DNA of 64,000 nt, taken from Chytriomyces cf. hyalinus JEL632. Its lineage: Eukaryota > Chytridiomycota > Chytridiomycetes > Chytridiales > Chytriomycetaceae. A program made the position numbers and the translations under genes. Location of the stretch: positions 1-64,000 of the forward strand of contig JAIWWG010000104.1 in NCBI GenBank assembly GCA_025435555.1, read 5' to 3'. Below are positions 11,578-21,189 of the stretch, one piece after another. The notes under the pieces were generated by a model. That model made no database searches, had not been told where the DNA came from, and saw nothing but the letters and a program-made list of their open reading frames with translations. Every line of letters starts with the position of its first letter. Position 1 is the first letter of the stretch.

Positions 11578-11867
11578 TGTATGGGATATTGTTTAGCTGT
11601 TATACGTTTGATGTGAGGTTGATGAAGGGATGATGCGCGTGTTGATCTATTTTGTTTTAGAGCCGTATTTTTCTAATTTTTCTTATTGTTACTATTGCTT
11701 CTTTTTTTTTTTTTTTGGTTCAGTTTGGGGGCATGGATTTGGGCCCAGCAGCGCTTCTTGTTCTTGTTGCATGGCTTGACTTATTCGTATAATACTGGTT
11801 GGTTGTTTGGCATCTCGTTTCTTTCTTTCTTTTTGTCCGTGATGAATATTATTTAAAATTCGAAAAA

Positions 11868-13192
11868 ATGCCCAAGGACCAGACTGAGTGTGGCAGCTGC
11901 TCGAAGCCTTCGAAGGTGAGCACGAGAGGCCTCTAAAACCACCGACCACTGCACCCAGACTCCTGACAGTTCTATTCGCACATCTTCCCAGTACAAATGC
12001 CCTCGATGCCTGGCACCGTCATGCAGCATGCTCTGCGTCCAGTCCCACAAAACAACCTCAAACTGCAGCGGCATTCGAGACAAGACACAATACGTATCAC
12101 TTCGCACGTTCGATTCAAGCCAACTTGCGAGCGACTTTGCATTCCTCGAAGGCGGAGCACGCGTTGCCGACAACGCTGCCCGCGACACGATTCATACATC
12201 CGAAACACAACCAACGCATTCGAAATTGACGCCAAAGCAGCAACATTTACTTAGGAACTGTTCGTCAAGGAAGATCACGTTGCGGCTTATGCCGCGAGGA
12301 ATGTCACGGCATGAATCGAATCAGTCCATGTTTCATATCAAGTACGGGTGCTTTCTGTTGGGGTTTAAGGAATATGTATCTGATCTTGTCTCCAGATCAA
12401 AGACCATCTCTTGGACTGCAGAGTTTATTTTCACGTGCAAGGAGGGCAATGTGCGTGTGTCGACGATTCAGAGCGCGTAAGTGACATGCCGGTGCTTTTC
12501 TTCGAAACACGATATTTACCGTTTTTCCTTTGCCCGGTTTTTTTTTTGAATGTTTCGCTTCAGAATCAAGGAATCGGCCACTTTGAAGGACACACTTTCT
12601 AATCTACTTTCACCAAAATCTTCCGCCATTGCTCCTGAAAAGCTATGTCAGCTGACTCGGTTTTCGGGTGCGTCTGTGGATACGTTGTTTGTCTACCTGC
12701 GGCGAGAGCATGTTCCGGTGAGCTTGCGGTGAATCTAGCGCTGAAAAATTATGGTGTGTTTCAGGTATCTAACCCGTCTTTTTAATGGGTCTGCAGGCGA
12801 ACGAACCATTATACCATGCACTGAAACCGCACGCCACGATCATGGAATCTCTATCAAAAAAAGTCGTTGTGGAATACCCGACATTTCTTGTTTGTCTGGA
12901 CGCGTTGGAACAAAGTCAAGTTGTTCAAGACGTCAGCAATGTTGGTGATGATGTAAAGCCTGCGAATGAAGTGAAAGTTCCTTCATCAGATTCAGCTACA
13001 CATCTGGAAGCGGGTGCCATCGAAAACGACACTGCTGAGATTTCGGATGAGCAGAATAAGTTTGAGGCAGGCGTGGGGCTTTGTTTGGATCATGTTGCTT
13101 CATCGGGTGATATGGACCCCTTGTTGCCCCAGAGCGACGACAGCCATGGTGAGGTGGTGGATAGTTCCTGCGTGAGTGTAGAATTGCAATAA
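11868..13192 (+). CDS. BCD1: Box C/D snoRNA protein 1 (HIT-type zinc finger)
   Basis: Four exons (11868-11915, 11992-12476, 12564-12717, 12797-13192) give 360 aa. Bcd1/ZNHIT6 is a nucleoplasmic factor needed to assemble box C/D snoRNPs with Rsa1/NUFIP and R2TP. The N-terminal HIT zinc finger is complete: ECGSC, then YKCPRC, CSMLC and HK..SNCSG, directly followed by the family signature RDKTQYV. Intron 1 splits this finger. The middle part has the expected FKEYVSDLVSR-like region, and exon 4 begins ANEPLYHALKP, followed by an acidic tail. The last exon and 3' flank are duplicated at about 17955-18785. Confidence 0.92.
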
Positions 13193-13595
13193 ACACGCTC
13201 GTGCTCCGTTGAATTCGCGTCTTTGCAGTGGTGATTTAAAAGATGACTTGTGGCTTTTGGGCGTTTGTTCAGTCAACCACGCTTTGAATAAACACTCCGA
13301 TTCCAATACAAACCGCCACAATCCTTGTCAGTTTTGTTGAAGTGGGATTCCTGTGATTTGCTGCCATGGCCTTTTTTTTGAATCAGGCGTTTACTCCAGT
13401 CACCGACACTCACATCGCTCGGCTCCGTACTTAGCCTGTCGACGGACAGACCCACGCTCATTCTATCTGTCCATCAGTATCGTGTTCTCACTTGTCTCTG
13501 GCGTTTGGATTGGGCATGTATTGGGTCCAGTCAGCTAGGATCGGCTGCCAAGACCAGCGCACACGACATCACGTCAGACCCCTCTCATCCCACGG
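12785..13595 (+). repeat. Segmental duplication D1: BCD1 last exon plus 3' flank (source copy)
   Basis: From the intron-3 acceptor region of BCD1 to about 150 bp before the Zn2Cys6 gene at 13750, this stretch matches 17955-18785 in the same orientation. Shared blocks include GCAGTGGTGATTT, CAGTCAACCAC, ACGCATCGCTCGGCTCC-like sequence and GCTGCCAAGACCAGCGCA. The 557-bp interval between BCD1 and the next gene holds nothing else I can name. Its distal end contains TCACGTCA near 13569-13576, close to a CRE/ATF site. Confidence 0.85.
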
Positions 13596-13749
13596 GAGAC
13601 TTCGAGGGTTCTGGACTTCCGTCCCTTCGTTCGGACAAAAATAAATACTTTCAATTACGCGCACACGCTCCCTGCGAGGGTTTTTGTATCGAAGTCGGTT
13701 TATGTGTGGGGGTGAATAATGTTTTCTGCAGTCCAGTCTTTCAGACAAA

Positions 13750-16278
13750 ATGGAGCAACACAAGCAACGGCGCGCACTCGCATGCGCTGGTTGTCGAGTC
13801 GTACGCAAGCGGTGTGTTATACCGGCAGCAGAGAACGACTCCGACAGCAATAGCCCGGCCAATGATCCGTCAACACCAACAACAACACGGCCATGCTCAC
13901 GATGCCTACAGTTGAAGATTCCCTGTATCCCGTCCGCCAGACCCACCCGGCAGGTACCGACCTCACTTGAAGGAGTTAGCGCTGGGCAAAAAGTATGTCT
14001 CCTCTGCCGTTCGGACAGGAAAAAGTGTGACAAGCGTTGGCCGATTTGCGGACGATGCAGCCAGTTGCGAGTACGGTGCGTGTATCCATCCAAGGATCAT
14101 CGACTTCAAGACTTGGATTCCACAACGGATGCAACGATTCAAACGGTGACTCATGCTGAGTCAGGCCAACAATCGCACTTGGACTTGCATGACCCCTCAT
14201 ATGGGAACCCTTCATCTCAGTCCAATATACCTTCCGAGCTCCAGCAGTACATGGCGCCGCCCAGTTACACTCTCTCCCAAATCATCAACGTCGCATCAAA
14301 CATGCAATTTGTGGATCAGGAGACTATTGGACCGATGCACCTGGATCACCAGGACAGGATGCCGTTGTACGGCGAGTATGAAATGCTTGTCGCTGTAGTG
14401 TGTGGGCATCCACTTCTCTTCCGAAACTCGTTTCTGATGTTTGATCCGTTCCTGTTGATTGAATCGTACTTTCGCGAGCCGCCGGCGCTGCGTTACGCGT
14501 TCATCTGCGTGTGCGCGCAGGTGCTGCAGCTGCCGAAACTAATCTGCCTTGATTATTATAACCGCGCGCGCAAAGCCATTTTCAAGGATTTGAAACCGGC
14601 TGTCAAGTCTGTCCAGGCATTGTACTATGTGGCAGTATTTGCGCTCTGTAAGAATCAGTCCTTTGCTATCTGCGCTTACTTCAAGCTCACACTTTAACTA
14701 CCCCCACTCAGTGTATGGCCAAGTCGCTCTGGCCTTTCCGGCCATGGAGCGAGCGGTGCACATGGCAATGCTCTTGCAACTCGACCACGACCCCGACGAC
14801 ATTGAGTCAATAAGGGATAGAATGACGGAAAAAGAGAAGGAAGACTGGCGCCGAACTTTCTGGGTCTTTAACTATGGATTGAAAACGATGCGGCTGGATG
14901 TTGGTCCAGATGTACACGTATTTACTCCACAAGGGGTGAAGCCTTGTCGAGACTTTGGCTATGCCCTGGGCGGATCGCTTGACGAGAACTCGATTGGCTC
15001 GCAGTTTTATTTTTGCGGACTCGTTGATGTGATGCAAGAAATTCTGGACTTTGTTCGGACACCACCACCCACGTTGATGCATCTTATTGGCCATTCCAGG
15101 ATCAAAATCGCAATCCTTGAAACAAAACTGCGCACATTCCACACTCAAGTGCCAGCACGTCTGGTTATCGACCCGCCGACACTGACTTGGACGTGTTTGA
15201 ATTGCACTGAACGAGGCGGCATGATAGTTCTCTTCATGTACTATCGAGCCGCACTCTGCAGTCTCCATAGACCCACCTTGTACCTCTCCGCTACTTCCGC
15301 TTTCAAAACCCCAACAGCCTCAAAACACAGCCTTCACATCCGCAGCAGCATACACACTTCGTTGAAGAACGCAGTTGAGATATGGAGCGTCTGCTCACAA
15401 ATTGTAGCACTCACTAGCTTGGACCGAACTGCGCCTGAAATACATGTCCCATCTGCAAGTACAGTGGCACAGCCACATTTGAAACAAAAGGTGCCAATTA
15501 ACAAAGAAAAGCCTTCTTTTCTATTCCCCGTTCCATTAATCACCCCAGTATTCCCCGTTGGCGCGCCTGGGACTGCTTCCACCTCAGCAATGGTGGTCAC
15601 GCAGCTATCTGCCGTATTTTGGCAAGAGAGCTTTGGGATGTGCATGGGACTTTATGAAGCGGCGGTCGTGTTTTGGTTTGTGCTCTGTCGCATGGGGAAG
15701 GGCTGGTGGAACAACGTTGCAAACTCAGCGCATCCAGCAAGTGGAGAAAGCGTGTCAGCTCTTCGGAGACGGTACTATGAATGTATTCAAGATCTTGCAC
15801 GTGCACTGCGATTGTTTGAGACCGTGATGGGGGATGGGGAGCTTCGCACAGATGCACGAGCACCTACACCGAATATGATGGTATGTGATTCGACTTTTTT
15901 CAAAACTTAACAACGTGCACCAATCCTGAATTACGCACATGAGCATCTTATGACTCGATCCAAACTCCCCTGCTTCACCATTAGACCCCATTGGTGGATT
16001 GTCTCGAAGCCATGCTGGTGGAAATTTCACAACAAGATGACTTTGCTGAAAAAGAAGCACTGACAAGCAGCGCAGACTCTGCTTCTGTGAACTCCGACGC
16101 GTTGGTGTTTGAGATGCAGGTTCTTTCGTTGGAAACAACGGTCCCTGTGGACGTGATACGACAGAATCGCTCTCCGTGGGTACTGCTGGGGCTGCTGGGG
16201 ATTGATGTTGGCGGGAAGTTTCGGTGGGGCGCTGCCTACGAAACTGTGTGGAAGGAATTTTGGGAAAATGAGGCCTAG
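13750..16278 (+). CDS. Fungal transcription factor with two Zn2Cys6 clusters (copy 1)
   Basis: Three exons (13750-14647, 14712-15880, 15985-16278) give 786 aa. Two binuclear zinc clusters lie in tandem. Cluster 1 has Cys at residues 12, 15, 22, 49, 52 and 59, with an unusually long 26-residue loop between its third and fourth Cys. Cluster 2 has Cys at 83, 86, 93, 100, 103 and 110 with standard spacing. A fungal-specific regulatory domain follows, from about residue 200 to the end (GQVALAFPAMERAVHMAML; DHDPDD). It is a paralog of the minus-strand factor at 21190-23810: the first intron here matches that gene's third in place and phase, and both end in a WVLLGLLG / VYLGLLGL motif. The target genes are unknown. 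Confidence 0.87.
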
Positions 16279-17190
16279 AGCTGATTGAATTTCTATCAAC
16301 TTGCATAATCGTTTCCTCGACATATAAAGCTGCGGTTTAGCGAGAATCGGTCATCCGCATAAATTACTACGTCGGATGTTGTGGTACATTCTTCGGCGTT
16401 GCAGAAAATTCTTCTCTCAAGACGCTTTATTCCTTGGAGCTGTAATCTTCGGCTACTATGGCTGTAATCGCTTGTTTGATTGGACATTGAATAAACTTCG
16501 ATTTACCCCCCGCATAAGCTGGAAGAGCATTTCAAAGCGGATGAGTCAAGAGTGAAGTGCAAGTGCTTGGGGAGAACCCATTCACTTCGTGTAAGCACTG
16601 GAAGCGATTTTTAAGTTCGAACATAAAAGTCAGATGAGTTTGCATAAAAATTGAAATTGGGAGCGGACATGGAGATTATTGTTGCAAAAATTGGTTGACC
16701 CTGGGTGGCGTAGATGGGAACGCGCGAGACAGCCACTGAAGGCAACCCAGCTTCGAACCCCCAAAAGGACGAGCCGCATTCATCGAGAGATGACAGAGAT
16801 GTTAATGAGCGTCGGCTCACCACTAAAGTTTTGTTCCAGTCTCTCAAACTGCCAACCCTCCTTACATACATCAACAGATGCCCCGATAAGTTCATATCAT
16901 CACACCCGTGTGCAGAAAAAAAGCTCCTGCTCACAGCGGACAACTCCTGATGGGGAAGGAGGGTAGAATGACGAAGGCTTCAGTCTGCTCTCACATATGA
17001 GATTGTAGGAGAGGGAAGGGGGGAGGGGGAACAGAAAGAATACGTCTCACAAGAAGGGCGCCTGCTTGAACAACATGAACTAGCGACACGTGACACAAAG
17101 GGCGACCAACCTTTGTTTTCGTTCATATCAAGTTTCCCCATCATGTAAACTTTATTGTAAAACTGTTCAAGCAAAGAGTATCATCACGCT
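16279..17190. other. Intergenic with one tRNA-like repeat
   Basis: No protein gene is supported. The only structure I recognise is the tRNA-like element at 16701-16761. Confidence 0.4.
16701..16761 (+). repeat. tRNA-like dispersed repeat, copy A (box A/box B)
   Basis: TGGCGTAGATG (16706-16716) fits the Pol III box A consensus, and GCTTCGAACCC (16750-16760) resembles box B at tRNA-like spacing (about 44 nt). About 58 bp match a second copy at 52569-52633 (opposite strand) at roughly 85% identity, including GCGCGAGACAGCCAC. Acceptor-stem pairing expected for a tRNA is not evident, so this is not called a tRNA gene. GTGGC/GCCAC can pair as a hairpin in both copies. Confidence 0.5.
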
Positions 17191-17870
17191 CTATTTTAAC
17201 CACATTCTGCGAATCTTAATGACGGGATTCACTTTGAGCGAATTCCAAAACATCTCCCGCGCATCCTCATGATGAGCCAGCCACGACATTCCATTCACGC
17301 GTAACCCAAGCAGTCCCAAATAAACACATGTTTCACTTGTAAACGGCTCTCTTATTGTAACCCCACAGCCACACAATCCACATGCTTCTCTTTCACAAGA
17401 CTCATGACCTTCATCCCAAGCGAGATTTCGCACTCGAGACTGTTTTCAAACCAGTTTGGTACCTTTCGGGCGCGAGGCAGCAGTGCCATCTCCGGTATAC
17501 ATCCCTTGTGCAGTTGCTACAGCGATTTCCCTCTCGTGGTTGCCATGTATTCGGTGCCCTTGGTCCAAATCGATGTTTAGCCTGGGTTGCGTGGAAGGGA
17601 AGCCTGTTTCGATTTCGATGAGGCCTGTCAAATGGCGTGCATTTCGCTTTGGACATTGCCAAGAGACCAGGGTTCTTTGATGCGCGCCACCAGAAGGGGG
17701 GTGCTCTTATTGTGGTGAACCTGCAGGTTAAGAGGTTTAACAAAACGCTGGCAATGAAGACTTGCAGACATGTACAGAAGACGACAGCAGCTTCAAACAA
17801 TGAAAAAACAGGAAACATCGGTCCCGCAACAGGAACGCGAGAAAATGAATGGAACACATGGCAATAGACT
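17191..17870 (-). pseudogene. 3' fragment of a double-Zn2Cys6 factor gene
   Basis: This matches 21190-21905 of the intact minus-strand factor: the last exon, the last intron and the end of the preceding exon (LFEAAVV). Recognisable peptides include CVYLGLLGLRVNGMSWLAH and GFPSTQ. The frame is broken in several places, and no zinc cluster or 5' half is present. Because intron sequence is included, this is a DNA duplication and not a retrocopy. Confidence 0.85.
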
Positions 17871-17954
17871 CATGTTCGCAAAGAGTGACGGCGCACAGGT
17901 AAATTTGGCGGAGCGGCCATGTACGAGTTCAGCCATGCAAATAATGTTTAGCAC

Positions 17955-18785
17955 GTCTTGTTATGGGTCTACAGGTGGGCGAACTGTTAAACCATGTGCC
18001 GAAACTGCAATCCACGATCCTGAAATCTGTGTCCAAAACGGTCACTGTCATATATCCGACGCTTCTCGCTTGTGTGGGTGCGTTGAAGCAAAGCCAAGTT
18101 GTTGCACATGGTAGAGGTGTTGGTGACGCTGTAAAGCCGGCGAAACAAGTGAAAGCTCCTTCAGCAGATGCAGCCCACACAACTTGAAGTCGGACAATTT
18201 CGCAGATGAGTGTGCCGAGAATTCTGATGAAAAGAATAAGTTTGCTGCTGGCTTGAGGGCTGCGTTTGGATGACCTCGGTGCATTGGGCGATATGGCAAC
18301 AGACTCATTTTTGCAAAAAGTGAAGGCAGTCAGGTTGAGCTGGTGGCGAGTTCAAGTATATGTTCAGAATCCAAATAATCGCGCTTGTGTCCGGTTGAAT
18401 ACTGGTCTTCGCAGTGGTGATTTGAAAGGCGACGTCTACTTTTGCGCGTTAGTTCAGTCAACCACCCGTTGAATAAAGACTCCGATTCCAAACAAACCTT
18501 CACCATCCGTGTCTTTTTTATGGAATGGGATGCTGTGCTCTGCTGGCATGGGGTTTCTTTTGACTGATACGCAGTGGGAGGCATAGCGATGGTTTGAGGT
18601 GTAACTCCCGTCACAGGTACACGCATCGCTCGGCTCCTCACGAAACACATTGCCAGGTAGATTCTTGCGTGTGCTCTTTGAGTATGCATCGACCCTGAGG
18701 GCTGCTCAGCGCAGGTTACGTTCAGTCAGCTCGGCCCAGCTGCCAAGACCAGCGCATATGACGTGACGTCAGCCCGCCTCATCCG
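17955..18785 (+). pseudogene. Duplicate of BCD1 last exon and 3' flank
   Basis: The frame at 17963-18187 aligns with BCD1 exon 4 (LLNHVPKLQSTILKSVSK against LYHALKPHATIMESLSK; ALKQSQVV; VKPAKQVKAPS), including the copied intron acceptor ATGGGTCTACAG. The rest of BCD1 is absent. Homology runs on through the old 3' flank to about 18785, so this duplicate now provides the DNA immediately upstream of the cyclin-like gene at 18914. Confidence 0.85.
18764..18771. promoter_or_regulatory. CRE palindrome TGACGTCA upstream of the cyclin-like gene
   Basis: A perfect TGACGTCA, the binding site of ATF/CREB-type bZIP factors, lies 143 bp before the ATG at 18914. The homologous site upstream of the Zn2Cys6 gene (13569-13576) is degenerate by one base. 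Function is inferred from the motif and its position only. Confidence 0.4.
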
Positions 18786-18913
18786 GCGTGTTCCGTCCCT
18801 CCCAAAGGCCCAAAATTCGCGGGCAAGGGGCCTGGGCTGCTGTCCCGCCCAAAATTGCATAATGCGAGTTGGGGGATACAAAAAGGACCCGGTTCGGACA
18901 CCAAAAAAATAAA

Positions 18914-20454
18914 ATGCTCACCATCATGCGAACCCCACCTGCCCAACTCGAAGCGTCGGATCACGTCCACGCACCGTCCCATACCACTCTTCTCTCCCCT
19001 ACCGGCCCAATCGCGTCGCTTGAGCTTGCTCTTGTCGGCGGGATTGACTGGGACCAGGAAGATGATGTCAACTCTCAAACACTGTCCGTGGCAACACAGG
19101 CATATCCTTCTCGTCTTTCTTATGTTTCTTATTCTATTTATTCTTCAGTTTCTTCTCTTGCCTCTTCTTCTGCATTAATTTCTTTTTGTTCACCTGAGGT
19201 AGATAGCAATGTCGACGAGTGGGCCCAAGTTTCCGAGACGGTCGAGCCAGCCACTGTCGACACGCGCCGAAACGGTGCTCTGCTGGACTTTGCTACGGTG
19301 CCAGCAGCGACCAAGGTGCCTGCGTCCATCAGGGTTGCGTCCTACACGGAGGACTTCTCGACCGTCTCGGAACTGGACCTGAGCGCGTTTCACTCGGCCT
19401 GTGACCGAGTTTTTGGATCCGGGTTTAACTGCTCCAGTCAAACCTTTTGGATCCAATATCTGATGAAGGTAACTTGCATTCTTTATTTCTCATCTATATG
19501 GACAGGAATACTGAATACTCATTTTGTTTTCAGGCTGAGGAGGCCTTTTCTGTTGGGCCCTCCTACGCCACCACCTCCGCACGCAACCCGGACCTGGCCG
19601 AAGACTTCAGACCACAGCTGATGGAGGTGGTTTTCTCCGATGCTGTGCAGCACGGCTTTCCCCGCGAGTTGGTGTACCGCACGGTGGCGTACCTGGACCT
19701 GGTGTTGGCGCGATCCGTCAACATTGCCAACAGGGACTTGATGGACGTCTACTCGCTCTGCGTGTTCTTGGCGGAGGATTACTACCATAGCAGCCGGCCC
19801 GGATACACGGAGCTCATCAGGGAGGACAACTGGCAGCGAAGCTTGGATCCCTTCTATCCGCACGGTTGTTCGCAAGCTGTGATGGATGGATTGCAATATG
19901 CGATCATCTCACAGTTTGACTGGAATCTGGGCTGCCCGACTGTCCTGGACTGGCTGCAGGTCTACTTTGCCAATTACATTGCGCTGACGAGACGTGACGC
20001 TGCTGCACTCGAATTCATGACGACGCCTTCCATTCCAGACAAGATGTTCGTAGGAGCATTCTTCCTCCTGGAGAATTTGGTTCAGTCATGCGATGTGGCG
20101 GACCTGCCGTACAGTATCATTGCGGCGGGTGTCTTCAAGGCCGTGACGGTGGATTTGATGTCGGATCAGGAGCGGGATTCGTGCTTCAAGTTCACTGGGT
20201 ACACTGACGAGCAGCTGTACAAGGTCACGCGGCACATCCCAGACGAAGTCGAGTTGGAGTTTCGTATGGACTGCCTTGTCTCTGACAATGCCGATGTGCT
20301 GGTGCAGGCCAAGTACGACACCGTGGCAGCGGTGGCTGCTGAAGTCGAGGTGCAACCAAGGGTCCGGGTGAAGAAAGAGCGGGTTCGTCGTAGCAAGCGA
20401 ATCGCAGCTAAGGTGCCACCGAGGCGATCGGCTCGGATTGCGGCCCAAAAGTGA
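18914..20454 (+). CDS. Divergent cyclin-like protein with basic tail (copy 1)
   Basis: Two exons (18914-19468, 19534-20454) give 491 aa. The N-terminal ~150 residues are Ser-rich and variable. A cyclin-box-like helical region follows, recognisable from LVYRTVAYLDLVLARSVNI, then YYHSSRPGYTELI and FDWNLGCPTVLDWLQVYFANY, and a second helical lobe (DLPYSIIAAGVFKAV). This order resembles A/B-type mitotic cyclins, but I cannot identify the CDK partner or class. The C-terminus is a basic tail with two RRS.RIAA motifs, suggesting nuclear or DNA association. A second copy with nonsense codons is at 61415-63030. The stop overlaps a strong donor (AAAA|GTGAGT), so an alternative 3' exon at 20709-20784 is possible. 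Confidence 0.72.
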
Positions 20455-20795
20455 GTCAACGGGGGGATGAACGAAAGTCAAACACGCAACGCTATGCTGT
20501 GCACCTGGGATACGAGATGACGACCCGGCCACAAGATCGAGACCACCCGAAATCCGGCCGCTACGCACGGGATACTGGAGCAACAGATCGAAACCCGACG
20601 ATGCTGTCTCTGCTACTTGACACGGCGAGCCACTTTCCGACGATGAATGCCCGACCGACGGACGATGCGCCCAAAAGCACGCGTTATGTACTAACCCTTC
20701 TTTTACAGGTGGTGGGACATGATTCAGGGCCTCCTCGCGGCTCCCACTGGAAACGAAAGCATCTTTGGCATTGCTTTCGGCTGACACTGAATCTC
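20455..20795 (+). repeat. Duplicated 3' flank of the cyclin-like gene
   Basis: It matches the minus-strand sequence 61062-61400 that follows the second cyclin-like copy, at roughly 85%. It includes a conserved acceptor (CTTCTTTTACAG ending 20708) and a short open segment, 20709-20784, encoding WWDMIQGLLAAPT and ending TGA. If spliced from the donor at 20451 it would extend the cyclin-like protein by about 25 residues. Confidence 0.6.
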
Positions 20796-21189
20796 GATTT
20801 CTTTTCGGCGAAGAAAAAGGATGTGCATTTCCCGAATAAAAACAATAATGCGCAACTCAAAGAATGCCTTTTATTAATAAGATCTGGCCTATTTAAAGAA
20901 CAGCGTTGCCGGGCAACTAATTTCATTCGGGGTTTAGCGCTGATATTTGAAAACAAATGCAACGAACGCGATGCATTAGCGCACCTTTTCAAGCAAATTG
21001 CATTCTCAGATACCGAGACTGCAGCGGCAGAAGTGGATCCAGCATCAACAGACAAAGAAGAACTTATCCTCGCACGCACACGTTGGATAGACGTGAGAGG
21101 GTTTTCGTGAAGCCATTGAACAGATGCCCACAGCTCTATTTTAATGAGAATCTTTGTATCACTGAAGCGAGAGTTGATGGAGGGATTCG
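20796..21189. other. Intergenic between cyclin-like gene and factor copy 2
   Basis: I see no supported gene. The interval lies between the 3' ends of two convergent genes. Confidence 0.45.

Noticed and set aside
16701-16761. Functional tRNA gene
   Set aside because: Box A and B are present, but no acceptor stem or proper anticodon arm can be formed; the same holds for the copy at 52569-52633.
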